A stretch of DNA of 64,000 bases, taken from positions 2,567,001 to 2,631,000 of the forward strand of contig NZ_CP010951.1 in assembly GCF_001580455.1 (NCBI RefSeq). Direction: 5' to 3'. Positions 55,401-62,579 of the stretch are shown here, one piece after another. This DNA comes from Ramlibacter tataouinensis. Its GTDB lineage: Bacteria; Pseudomonadota; Gammaproteobacteria; Burkholderiales; Burkholderiaceae_C. The stretch's first letter is position 1. Each line of letters begins with the position of its first letter. The notes under the pieces are model-generated. The model did no database searches. It saw only the letters and a list, made by a program, of their open reading frames with translations, and was not told the origin of the DNA. A program made the position numbers and the translations under genes.

Positions 55401-56388
55401 CAAGACACTGCTGATTCCCCCGCCGCCGGCCACGACTGTGGAGGTCGTGTTCTTCTCGGTGGCGCCGGGCGCTTCCACCGCCAGCGTGCAAGCGCTGGTC
55501 GGCAGCGACGTGGGCGGCGCCTACGACCCGACCGAGGAAATGCTTCAGGGCACGGCCGCGGTGCCGCCCGGCAAGCCGCCGCTGGTCACAGCCGGCGTCA
55601 TCGACACCCGGGAGGTCGTCGTCAGCACCTCGGGCATCGGCGTGGACAACAACGTGTTCCAGGGCGACGGCGTGGCCGGCATCGGCGGCACCGACGAAAG
55701 CTTCGTGGTCAACCCGACGACGCAGGTCACCAGCGTCAAGGTGAACATCGACAACTCGGTGGGCGGCTACAATTTCACGGGGGCGGCGCAGCAGGGTGGG
55801 CAGGAGCGCTTGTTCTACAACATCCTCTTCGTCGACGGCACGACCTCAGGCACGGTGCTGGTAACGCAGGACCTGGGGTTGGCCAACAAGGGGCAGCCGA
55901 CCTCCTTCACGATCAACGGCGGGGGCAAGCTGATCGATGCCATCCAATTCACCATGGCCTTCGGCGACGTCAAGATCCCCTCCATCGAGTTCACGACGGA
56001 AACGCAGAACCTCGTCAACGGGATCAGGCTGGCCTTCACGGCAGGGATTGCCGACGGTGACGGCGACTCGGCCAGCAGCAGCTTCGTGGCGAACCTTTCG
56101 GCCAACGCGCTGAACTCGACCTTCGACTACATATTGAACGGCGCGGCCAGTGCGCTGGACTGGTTCAACGTCGACCTGACGCTGTCGCAGACCAAGTACC
56201 AGGTCAACGGCTTCGATGTGGGGACGAGCCGCGACAAGCTGGTGCTGCTGGGCAATGCGGGAGCGACGTTTGGGATCGACAACACCGGCGCCGATGCGAT
56301 CGTGACGGTGAACGAGACCGGCGGGCAGACCACGACGATCACCGTCGTCGGCGTGGACCTGCTCAATACGGACGTCGCCCTGGTGTGA
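52471..56388 (+). CDS. DUF5801/RTX-like repeat surface protein B (1305 aa)
   Basis: 1305-aa paralogue of the upstream giant protein. The N-terminal regions align (GREANADGTANSSGAVAFALYLD, LFLMFGDGSPNLTDT, FTFVKGANPDFTIPNL). Two 192-aa repeats (residues 457-840, starting DDAPAAAAAL and DDGPTAAAAL) have a sequence of their own but the same DGDGDTNS calcium-type ends. A third divergent unit leads to a C-terminal domain ending in a hydrophobic tail (LLNTDVALV), as expected of a type I secretion signal. There is no Sec signal. The start MAILLGIDETSG is chosen because it follows GAGGACACGAATC, matching the context of adhesin A. A strong terminator follows. Confidence 0.8.
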   Translation: MAILLGIDETSGAQDTTQGGATSNDVTTSLPVLFSNALAFETLAGSVNPVSATALSGATTPTSTGTNITTFSGAVTDIKFTDSNGALLAGQDSGLTTTAGVKLYLYTSANDNNVLLGREANADGTANSSGAVAFALYLDTGTGSISDAGATGAKLWMTQFEAIHHNDPTLANDFVTLAQDLFISVNTLQNFSLSGAPSGSNLFLMFGDGSPNLTDTTIVATGKAPANQSDGANISSGSTVSSSQGGTGDTTLGTSSQMINPGEGMYFTFVKGANPDFTIPNLSQTEANLESNIQFTQVFSATSASFLIAQLQPPKGVTLTLTAIDDPTVSSGTQFVDTLLNADTQDPANWENITTVVIQRTVIVKKVPTVTTFTFTEANNTPQGGITVDFSGKTAKITGVVAGDRVTYTAAGEHNRLLVDNTGNSDANLNSKFDIGGFRLESGSLTTVNLGNVAFIDDAPAAAAALGAGSVIHDETAGLQSAAGANDTTAAGVVALFAGVTNTSTQLATAGYAQGSVSVIDSSNSSFGADGQAASGATVYSLAVSAAGVNSGITTLDGTAILLFKEGDLVVGRIGSSSGAAAFAVAINASTGVLSIAQYSAVKHATTTDPNDSTSITNTALQAVATVKDGDADTNSASVNIGNQVRILDDGPTAAAALSTGTVTHDETAGVQSAAGANDTTAAATVALFSGVTNTSTQLATAGYAAGSAAVVDPAGSSFGVDGQAASGATTFSLAVSTAGVSSGLTTNAGTSILLFKEGDLVIGRIGSSSGAAAFAVAINASTGVLSMAQYSAVKHANTSDPNDQVSVDNSALLAVVNVKDGDGDTNSASVAIGNQVRILDDGPALAFGNLIGTGTITPQLGAWSMAPGVDQLGANGLDIAMTGFQLVKPDNTTVNGVTFSFEETAPSPDASGNYHFSGSITADLDNNPSTPDITEHFTMTAFTNGTYNIDLVEGFQSSVTFSTASGQLKAGSPDPVKTLLIPPPPATTVEVVFFSVAPGASTASVQALVGSDVGGAYDPTEEMLQGTAAVPPGKPPLVTAGVIDTREVVVSTSGIGVDNNVFQGDGVAGIGGTDESFVVNPTTQVTSVKVNIDNSVGGYNFTGAAQQGGQERLFYNILFVDGTTSGTVLVTQDLGLANKGQPTSFTINGGGKLIDAIQFTMAFGDVKIPSIEFTTETQNLVNGIRLAFTAGIADGDGDSASSSFVANLSANALNSTFDYILNGAASALDWFNVDLTLSQTKYQVNGFDVGTSRDKLVLLGNAGATFGIDNTGADAIVTVNETGGQTTTITVVGVDLLNTDVALV
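53839..54990 (+). repeat. Two tandem 576-bp repeats inside adhesin B
   Basis: Units begin at 53839 and 54415 (192 codons each) and a diverged third begins at 54991. The two copies share long identical blocks (for example KEGDLV-GRIGSSSGAAAFAV) but are less uniform than the repeats of adhesin A. Confidence 0.9.
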
Positions 56389-56396
56389 CAGCGAAA

Positions 56397-56430
56397 CGGC
56401 CCGACCCCTCGCGGGGCCGGGCCGTCCTTT
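56397..56430. terminator. Intrinsic terminator after adhesin B
   Basis: CGGCCCGACCCC and GGGGCCGGGCCG form a long GC stem (one mismatch) with a short TCGC loop, followed by TCCTTTCCT. It lies between the converging adhesin B and subtilase genes and could serve both. Confidence 0.75.
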
Positions 56431-56448
56431 CCTGTCGGCGCAGGCCGC

Positions 56449-57987
56449 TCAGGGCTTGCTGATGACGATCTGCGTCACCGCGTTCTGCGTTGCGTCGTAG
56501 GTCATCAGCGAACCGCTGATGCCGGTGCCGGTGAAGGTGGTGCTCGCCCCGGCATTGGACTTGATCGCCGTGCTGCTCAGCGTGCAGTTTCCCGTGCTGC
56601 CGGTGACACAGCTCGCACTGCCGCCGGTCGAGAACGTGCCGGCGACGGTGGCATTCGCCACGGCCGCGCCGGTGCTGATGTCGCGCACGCTCACTGCGGC
56701 GTTGGCTTTCCAGTTGCCGCCGGAGCGGGTGGCGCTGCCGACCATCGTCTTGAAGGCCACCGTTGCCGTGGGCGGCTGGGTCGCCGGTGCGCCGGTCGCG
56801 CCGGGCGAACTGAGCAACAGGTTGGGCGAACCGGTGCCGGCCCCAGTCACGTGATTGACCGTGGCGCCCGAGAGGATGGCGTTCGTCACGGCGGCGGGCG
56901 TGGCCGAAGGATTGTTCTGGAGTACCAGCGCGGCGACTCCCACCACGTGCGGGGCCGCCATGGACGTGCCGCTGATGGTGTTGCTGGCCGTCGGGCTGGC
57001 ATGCCATGCCGAGGTGATGTTGTAGCCGGGCGCGAACAGGTCAACGCAGGTGCCGATGTTGGAGAAGTAGGCGCGATAGTCGCTGTTGGAAGTCGCGCCC
57101 ACGGTGATGGCACTGGGCTCGCGAGCCGGTGAATACTGGCAGGCGTCCTGGCCGTTGTTGTTGCCGGCGGCGACGACCATCGTGACGCCCTTGGCCACTG
57201 CGCCCGCGACGGCGGCATCCACCGTGGCCGAGATGGCGCCGCCGAGCGAGAGGTTCGCGACGGCCGGGCGCAAGTTACTGGCGGCGAGCCAGTCGATGCC
57301 CGCGATCACGGCGCTCCAGCTGCCGGAGCCTGAACAGTCGAGCACACGCACCGGCACGAGTTTCACGCCTTTGGCCACGCCCCAGGTCGTCCCGCCCACC
57401 GTTCCGGCCACATGCGTGCCGTGACCGTTGCAGTCGTTCGTGCCGTTCCCGTCGGCGATGGCGCCATAGCCGGGCATCACGCGCCCGCTGAACTCGGAAT
57501 GGTCGGCGCGGATGCCCGTGTCGACGATGAAGGCGTAGACGCCTGCGCCGGTCTGGTTGAAGTGGTATTGCGTGTCCAGCGGGAGGTCGACCTGGTCGAG
57601 CCGGTCGAGGCCCCAGGTCGCCTGGTTCTGCGGCGAAGCGAGCTGCTGCAGCGACACGGTCGCGTCCTGCTCGATGTGCTCGATGTTCGGGTTGTGGCGC
57701 AGCGCCTGCACCGCGGCATCGGGCAGGGTTGCCGCGAAGCCCTTGAACGCGTGCGAGTACGCATGGTGCAGTTGACCGCCATGCGCAGCCGCCAGGCCCG
57801 CCGCTTGGCCGCGGGGATCGGTCACGTTGCTCTTGAAGGTGACGATGTAGCGACCCGCGATCGGGCGGCCCGCGCCATACGGATGGTTGGCGCGCTCGCT
57901 GTTCTGGGCATGGGCCAGCGGCGCAAGCAGGACGAGGGCGGTGCCGGCGATCGCCAGCAACCGGCTCGGCAGTTTCGGGTAGTTCAT
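56449..57987 (-). CDS. Secreted S8 (subtilisin-like) serine peptidase
   Basis: 512 aa. A signal peptide (MNYPKLPSRLLAIAGTALVLLAPLAHAQ) is followed by an I9 inhibitor prodomain (RYIVTFKSNV ... HIEQDATVS) and a proteinase K-like catalytic domain: Asp in FIVDTGIRADHSEF, His in CNGHGTHVAGTVGG, oxyanion Asn in VAAGNNNG and Ser in SGTSMAAPHVVG. A C-terminal Thr/Ser-rich beta domain of about 110 residues follows. Start 57987 gives the signal peptide; the longer frame adds an unlikely N-terminal extension. It is an extracellular protease converging on the adhesin genes, so cleavage of surface adhesins is a reasonable but untested idea. Confidence 0.92.
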   Translation of the reverse strand: MNYPKLPSRLLAIAGTALVLLAPLAHAQNSERANHPYGAGRPIAGRYIVTFKSNVTDPRGQAAGLAAAHGGQLHHAYSHAFKGFAATLPDAAVQALRHNPNIEHIEQDATVSLQQLASPQNQATWGLDRLDQVDLPLDTQYHFNQTGAGVYAFIVDTGIRADHSEFSGRVMPGYGAIADGNGTNDCNGHGTHVAGTVGGTTWGVAKGVKLVPVRVLDCSGSGSWSAVIAGIDWLAASNLRPAVANLSLGGAISATVDAAVAGAVAKGVTMVVAAGNNNGQDACQYSPAREPSAITVGATSNSDYRAYFSNIGTCVDLFAPGYNITSAWHASPTASNTISGTSMAAPHVVGVAALVLQNNPSATPAAVTNAILSGATVNHVTGAGTGSPNLLLSSPGATGAPATQPPTATVAFKTMVGSATRSGGNWKANAAVSVRDISTGAAVANATVAGTFSTGGSASCVTGSTGNCTLSSTAIKSNAGASTTFTGTGISGSLMTYDATQNAVTQIVISKP

Positions 57988-58223
57988 GAAGGAGATCCGC
58001 TTGAAGCACGGCTGTGGGTGCCTCAGCCGTCCGCGGATCGTAGGCGCCACTGAAGAGCTCGCGCCTCGGAAAACGTAAGTGGATCAGCTAGTTTTCAACG
58101 AAATGCTGAGCCAGGGCGCGGGTCGAATGCCCCAGTGACTCGTCAGTGAACGCCTGAGAGCGCTGCGAGCGGCTGCAGGCTTACAGGGCGTTGCAATTCG
58201 ATCGCTTGCCCCGGGACGCTATC

Positions 58224-58970
58224 TCATCGGCGCAGGCACCCGCGCGCGCATTCCAGCGCCTGTGCCAGGTAGCTGCCGCCGAACAGCAGTGCGTGATTGA
58301 GCAGGTGATAGAGCTGATACAGGGGGCGCCGCCGCGCGTAGCCCGGGTGCAGGCCGGCGGTCTGCTGGTAGGCGCGCCAGAAGCTCGCGGGCGGGCTTCC
58401 GAACAACTCCATCATCGCGAGTTCGGCTTCCCGGTCCGAGTACGACACGCAGGGATCGAAGATCACCGGCGTGCCGTCGGCCAGCATGCCCCAGTTGCCG
58501 GACCAGAGGTCGCCATGGACCAGGCTGGGCCGTGGCTGGTAGCCGTCATCGAACAACGCCGGCATCGTTTCCATCACGTGTTCGACGGCCGGCGCGAGTT
58601 GCGCCGGGCAGCCCCGCGCCGTCAGCCGCGCCAGCATCGGCCGAATGCGCGATTCGCGCCAGAAGTCGAGCCAATCGTGACTCGGCGTATTCACCTGCGG
58701 CGTCGCCCCGATGAAGTTGTCGCTGGTCCAGCCGTAGCCGGGCAGGCAGGGGTGCAGATGAAGCGCAGCCAGTGCATGGCCGAAGCGCTCGCCGAACGCC
58801 GCGTCGGGTGTCGCCAGGTCCAGCCATTCGAGCGACAGCTGCCCGCGGCCTTCCTCCAGTTCGAGCACCTGCGGCACCCGGATCGTGTGGGTGGCCGCCA
58901 GGGCCTGCAGGCCCTCCGCTTCCGCCTTCAATACGGCGGGCTGGCCGCGTTTGCGGAAGACCTGGGCCAT
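58224..58970 (-). CDS. Fructosamine kinase family protein
   Basis: 248-aa aminoglycoside-phosphotransferase-fold kinase. Landmarks are FRKRGQPAVLKAEAEGLQAL (nucleotide-binding Lys), LSLEWLDL, GWTSDNFIGATPQ, catalytic LVHGDLWSGN and the metal-binding Asp in IFDPCVSYSDREAELAM. The family (YniA, FN3K-related) phosphorylates ketoamine sugars on proteins or small molecules so that the adduct breaks down. It starts 25 bases downstream of the rlmJ stop on the same strand, so the two may be co-transcribed. The first ~15 residues normally seen in the family seem short, so the start could be further upstream. Confidence 0.88.
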   Translation of the reverse strand: MAQVFRKRGQPAVLKAEAEGLQALAATHTIRVPQVLELEEGRGQLSLEWLDLATPDAAFGERFGHALAALHLHPCLPGYGWTSDNFIGATPQVNTPSHDWLDFWRESRIRPMLARLTARGCPAQLAPAVEHVMETMPALFDDGYQPRPSLVHGDLWSGNWGMLADGTPVIFDPCVSYSDREAELAMMELFGSPPASFWRAYQQTAGLHPGYARRRPLYQLYHLLNHALLFGGSYLAQALECARGCLRR

Positions 58971-58995
58971 GCCTCGCCTTTCGGCCGGCCTGCGC

Positions 58996-59889
58996 TCAGG
59001 CCGATTCCAGCGTGTGGCCCTGGCCCCGGCCGCGTCCCAACAGCTCCACGTACTGGGGCAAGGCGGCCTGCATCGCCGCCTTCAGCGTGTGCGGCGGGTT
59101 GATGACGAACATGCCGCTGGCGGTGAGTCCCGGCCCGCGCTGGGGCAGGCCCGCGGGCGCCGCTGCCGGCGGGCCGATCGCCAGGGTCGCATTGAGCCAG
59201 GGCTTGCCCGCCTTGTTGGCCAGCGTCTTCAGCCGCCGCGGCAGATCGTGTGCCTCGGCGCGCGGGACGATCGGATACCACACCACGTAGACACCGGTGG
59301 CGAAGCGCTTCAGGCCATCCTGGATGCAGGCGGCGACCTTGGCGTAGTCGCTCTTGATCTCGTAGCTGGGGTCGATCAGCACCAGCGCGCGGCGCGAGGG
59401 CGGCGGCAGGAAGGCCTTCAGGCCTTCGAATCCGTCCTCGCGGGCCACCGAGACCTGCCGGCCGGCCTCCAGCTGCGCGATGTTGCCGGCCAGCGCCTTG
59501 CTGTCCGTCGGATGCATTTCGAACAACTTGAGCTTGTCGCGGGCCTCCGGGCGCAGCAGGCGCTGCGTGATGAAGGGCGAGCCGGGGTAGATCTTGAGCT
59601 GGCCCGGTGTGTTGAAGCCGGCGATCACCTCCAGGTAGTCGCGGATCGCCGGGGCGGCAGCGTCCAGGTCCTCGAGGCTGGACGCCAGCTTGATCACGCC
59701 GTCGGCGGCCTCGCCGGAGGTGCCGGCATAGTCCCCGTCCAGCCGGTACAGGCCGGCGCCGGCGTGAGTGTCCACTACCGTCAGGGCCGTGTCCTTCTGG
59801 ATCAAGTGGCGCAGGATCGCGATCAGCATGGTGTGCTTGATCACGTCGGGGTGGGCGCCGGCGTGGAAGGCGTGGCGGTAGCTGAACAT
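58996..59889 (-). CDS. rlmJ: 23S rRNA (adenine(2030)-N(6))-methyltransferase
   Basis: 297 aa. The RlmJ start MFSYRHAFHAGAHPDVIKH, the SAM region TVVDTHAGAGLYRL and the N6-adenine motif LIDPSYEIKSDY (DPPY-type) are present, with WYPIVPR and MFVINPPHTL in the C-terminal part. It methylates A2030 of 23S rRNA. It is divergent from the rplM-rpsI operon, and both start from a 193-base shared upstream region. Confidence 0.93.
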   Translation of the reverse strand: MFSYRHAFHAGAHPDVIKHTMLIAILRHLIQKDTALTVVDTHAGAGLYRLDGDYAGTSGEAADGVIKLASSLEDLDAAAPAIRDYLEVIAGFNTPGQLKIYPGSPFITQRLLRPEARDKLKLFEMHPTDSKALAGNIAQLEAGRQVSVAREDGFEGLKAFLPPPSRRALVLIDPSYEIKSDYAKVAACIQDGLKRFATGVYVVWYPIVPRAEAHDLPRRLKTLANKAGKPWLNATLAIGPPAAAPAGLPQRGPGLTASGMFVINPPHTLKAAMQAALPQYVELLGRGRGQGHTLESA

Positions 59890-59910
59890 CCGGGGATGGT
59901 AATCGGCCTG

Positions 59911-60001
59911 TGGACCTAAGTCCTTGATTTTTCGTATAATCTCGGGCTCTGCAGCGCCTTAATTGGGCTCCGCGGCAGATACCCGAGGCGTTCTTCCTCG
60001 G
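59911..60001 (+). promoter_or_regulatory. Promoter and leader hairpin of rplM-rpsI
   Basis: A perfect TATAAT (59935-59940) is 18 bases from TGGACC (59911-59916), a 4/6 match to the -35 box. The transcript would have a leader of about 135 bases before the rplM ATG. It contains the hairpin CCGAGG-CGTTCTT-CCTCGG (59983-60001), a candidate site for autoregulation by L13 or a processing site. Confidence 0.65.
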
Positions 60002-60082
60002 GGAGCACCCACCTAAGAGATCCCCATCAGAGGGACACCGACCGTGGAAAAGAGCCCGCAAACCAACTCGAGAAAGTTCTTC

Positions 60083-60511
60083 ATGAAGACGTTCAGCGCA
60101 AAACCCGCTGACGTGAAGCACGAGTGGTTTGTGATTGACGCCACCGACAAGGTGCTCGGGCGAGTTGCCAGCGAAGCAGCAGCCCGTTTGCGCGGCAAAC
60201 ACAAGGCCATTTACACGCCTCACGTCGATACCGGCGACTACATCGTCGTCATCAACGCATCCAAGCTTCGCGTCACCGGCGCGAAGGAACTGGACAAGAT
60301 GTATTACCGCCACTCGGGTTTCCCGGGCGGCATCTACGCCACCAACTTCCGCGACATGCAAGCCAAGCATCCCGGCCGCGCGCTGGAGAAGGCCGTCAAG
60401 GGCATGCTGCCCAAGGGCCCGCTCGGTTACGCCATGATCAAGAAGCTCAAGGTGTACGGCGGCGCCGAGCATCCGCACACCGCCCAGCAACCCAAGCCGC
60501 TGGAAATCTAA
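60083..60511 (+). CDS. rplM: 50S ribosomal protein L13
   Basis: 142 aa, the standard length for L13, when started at ATG 60083 (MKTFSAKPADVKHEWFVIDA). A GTG at 60044 would add 13 unlikely residues. Landmarks are KVLGRVASEAAARLRGKHK, GDYIVVINASKLRVTG, YRHSGFPGG and HPHTAQQPKPLEI. It assembles early into the 50S subunit. It is followed ten bases later by rpsI, the conserved bacterial pair. Confidence 0.98.
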   Translation: MKTFSAKPADVKHEWFVIDATDKVLGRVASEAAARLRGKHKAIYTPHVDTGDYIVVINASKLRVTGAKELDKMYYRHSGFPGGIYATNFRDMQAKHPGRALEKAVKGMLPKGPLGYAMIKKLKVYGGAEHPHTAQQPKPLEI

Positions 60512-60521
60512 GGAGCCCGGA

Positions 60522-60914
60522 ATGATTGGTGAATGGAACAACGGCACCGGCCGGCGCAAAAGCAGCGTGGCCCGTGTCTTCCTGAAGAAGGGCAGCGGCA
60601 AGATCACGGTCAACGGCAAGAGCATCGAACAGTTCTTCGGCCGCCAGACCTCGATCATGATCGCCAAGCAGCCGCTGGTGCTGACCAACCATGTCGAGAC
60701 CTTCGACATCCAGGTCAACGTGCACGGCGGCGGTGAATCCGGCCAGGCCGGTGCCACCCGCCACGGCATCACCCGCGCCCTGATCGACTACGACGCGTCG
60801 CTCAAGCCCGCGCTGTCGCAAGCCGGCTTCGTGACGCGCGATGCGCGCGAAGTGGAACGCAAGAAGGTCGGCCTGCACTCCGCTCGCCGCCGCAAGCAGT
60901 TCAGCAAGCGCTAA
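60522..60914 (+). CDS. rpsI: 30S ribosomal protein S9
   Basis: 130 aa with the S9 landmarks GTGRRKSSVARVFLKKGSGKITVNG, GGGESGQAGATRHGITRAL and the basic tail ending RRRKQFSKR that reaches the P-site tRNA. ATG 60522 follows AAGGAGCCCGGA. It closes the rplM operon and is followed by a strong terminator. Confidence 0.98.
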   Translation: MIGEWNNGTGRRKSSVARVFLKKGSGKITVNGKSIEQFFGRQTSIMIAKQPLVLTNHVETFDIQVNVHGGGESGQAGATRHGITRALIDYDASLKPALSQAGFVTRDAREVERKKVGLHSARRRKQFSKR

Positions 60915-60940
60915 AGACCGCAGCGCAACCATCGGTTGCA

Positions 60941-60976
60941 AAAAGCCGCGCAAGTTCTCTTGTCGCGGCTTTTTTG
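60941..60976 (+). terminator. Intrinsic terminator of the rplM-rpsI operon
   Basis: AAAAGCCGCG and CGCGGCTTTT form a strong stem around a 13-base loop, followed by a run of T to 60976. It lies 27 bases after the rpsI stop. Confidence 0.9.
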
Positions 60977-61022
60977 TTGCCTGTATGGTTGAGCTTCAGC
61001 CACGACAAATAAAAAAATACGG

Positions 61023-61727
61023 ATGCGCTTCAAGCTTCTTCGCCGCCGCCTCACGATCAGCGCACCGCGCATGGCCATCCGCAGCAGCATGCCCTGGCCG
61101 CTGCGCTGGGCGGGCGTGGCCATCGTGCTGGGTTTCTGCGGCGCCATCAGCCTGTGGACTTTCGAGTTCGGCAAGAGCATCGCGGGGCTGGACACCGGCG
61201 CCAAGGAAGAACTGGTGCGCCTGCGCGATGACGTGGAGCGGCTGCGCAGCGAGCGCGACAAGGCGCAATCGGGCGTGAACACGTCGGCCAGCCTGATCAC
61301 CGCCGAAAAGGCCGCCCAGGAACGCCTGGGCGCGCAGATCAAGCTGCTGCAGGCCGAGAACCGGTCCCTGCGCGATGACCTGGCCTTCTTCGAGCGCCTG
61401 ATCCCCGCCAGCGGCTCCGAGGGCGTGGCCATCCGCGCGCTGCAGGCCGAGGTGCTGGGCAAGCAGCTCAAGTGGCAGATGCTGGTCATCCACCCGGTGA
61501 AGAACGCGGCCGAGTTCCACGGCAAGCTCGAAGTCAGCATTGCCGGCATGCTCGACGGCAAGCCCTGGACCATGGAATTGCCGGGCGGCCCGCAAGCTCT
61601 GCAGTTCAGGCAATACCGCCGGATCGAAGGAATGGTCGAACTTCCGGCGCAAGCCGTGGTAAAAAACGTATCCGCCAAGGTGGTGGAAGGTGCGGCGACT
61701 CGCGCCGTGCAGAGCATCAAGCTGTAA
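61023..61727 (+). CDS. DUF6776-like inner-membrane coiled-coil protein
   Basis: 234 aa. A basic N-terminus (MRFKLLRRRLTISAPRMAIRSS) is followed by one transmembrane helix (residues about 25-48, WAGVAIVLGFCGAISLWTFEF), a coiled coil of about 70 residues (AKEELVRLRDDVERLRSERDK ... LLQAENRSLRDDLAFFERLIP), and a C-terminal beta-rich domain (LKWQMLVIHPVKNAAEFHGKLEVSI). It resembles proteins annotated DUF6776, whose function is unknown. It lies just before a bactofilin gene, a neighbourhood that suggests a cell-envelope or shape role. Confidence 0.75.
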   Translation: MRFKLLRRRLTISAPRMAIRSSMPWPLRWAGVAIVLGFCGAISLWTFEFGKSIAGLDTGAKEELVRLRDDVERLRSERDKAQSGVNTSASLITAEKAAQERLGAQIKLLQAENRSLRDDLAFFERLIPASGSEGVAIRALQAEVLGKQLKWQMLVIHPVKNAAEFHGKLEVSIAGMLDGKPWTMELPGGPQALQFRQYRRIEGMVELPAQAVVKNVSAKVVEGAATRAVQSIKL

Positions 61728-61751
61728 AAGCTCGAACCTTTCAGGAGTCCT

Positions 61752-62150
61752 ATGTTCGGCAAGAAGGCGCAACCGCCAATCAAGAGCCTGATCGCTCAAG
61801 GCAGCCGCATCGAAGGCAACCTGAAGTTCACCGAAGGACTTCGCGTTGACGGCGAAGTGTTCGGCAACATCTCGTCCAACCCGGAGCAGCCCAGCATCCT
61901 GGTCATCTCCGAGGCGGCCAGCGTGGTGGGCGAAATCAGCGCCGACCACGTGATCATCAACGGCACCGTGCGCGGCCCCGTGCATGCCAAGGAACTGCTG
62001 GAACTGCAGCCCAAGGCCCGCATCGAGGGGGACGTGCACTACCGCAACCTCGAAATGCACCAGGGCGCGGTGATTGCCGGGCAGATGAAGCCCATGGACC
62101 CGATTCCCGGCGAAAAGCCCTTACTCAAGCTGGCGGCAACCGCCGTCTGA
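61752..62150 (+). CDS. Bactofilin (polymer-forming cytoskeletal protein)
   Basis: 132 aa. The central bactofilin core is a right-handed beta-helix with repeated short turns (SLIAQGSRIEGNLKFTEGLRVDGEVFGNI, SVVGEISADHVIINGTVRGPVHAKELLELQPKARIEGDVHYRNLEMHQGAVIAG) flanked by short tails, including a KKAQPPIKS N-terminus. Bactofilins polymerise without nucleotide at the inner membrane and guide shape or stalk growth. The gene starts 24 bases after the coiled-coil membrane protein, which could be its membrane partner. ATG 61752 follows AGGAGTCCT. Confidence 0.92.
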   Translation: MFGKKAQPPIKSLIAQGSRIEGNLKFTEGLRVDGEVFGNISSNPEQPSILVISEAASVVGEISADHVIINGTVRGPVHAKELLELQPKARIEGDVHYRNLEMHQGAVIAGQMKPMDPIPGEKPLLKLAATAV

Positions 62151-62213
62151 CCTGAATTCCCGAGCGATTTGCCGTACTATTGCGGTAGTTCGTCATTACG
62201 GAGCAGTGGACTC

Positions 62214-62579
62214 ATGAGTGCAGTCGCAGAAAACATCCAGTCGGAGATGCCCGCTCCGCTGATCTTCACGGACAGCGCCGCGGCCAAGGTGGCCGACCTG
62301 ATCGCCGAGGAAGGGAACCCGGACCTGAAGCTGCGCGTGTTCGTGCAAGGCGGCGGCTGCTCGGGCTTCCAGTACGGCTTTACCTTCGACGAGATCGCCA
62401 ACGACGATGACACGGTCATGGTCAAGAACGGCGTTTCTCTGCTGATCGACGCGATGAGCTACCAGTACCTGGTGGGCGCCGAGATCGATTACAAGGAAGA
62501 TCTGCAGGGCGCCCAGTTCGTCATCAAGAACCCGAACGCCAGCAGCACCTGCGGCTGTGGCTCGAGCTTCTCCGCCTAA
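62214..62579 (+). CDS. erpA: Iron-sulfur cluster insertion protein ErpA
   Basis: 121-aa A-type carrier with the three conserved Cys residues, in GGGCSGFQYGF and in the C-terminal CGCGSSFSA. It hands Fe-S clusters to apoproteins, for example of the isoprenoid pathway. The length is standard, with a ~15-residue N-terminal extension before the domain (LIFTDSAAAKVADLI). The stop overlaps the anmK stop on the other strand by four bases. Confidence 0.95.
   Translation: MSAVAENIQSEMPAPLIFTDSAAAKVADLIAEEGNPDLKLRVFVQGGGCSGFQYGFTFDEIANDDDTVMVKNGVSLLIDAMSYQYLVGAEIDYKEDLQGAQFVIKNPNASSTCGCGSSFSA

Noticed and set aside
57987..58050. Longer start of the subtilase at 58050
   Set aside because: It would place a basic, non-signal segment before a perfect Sec signal peptide.
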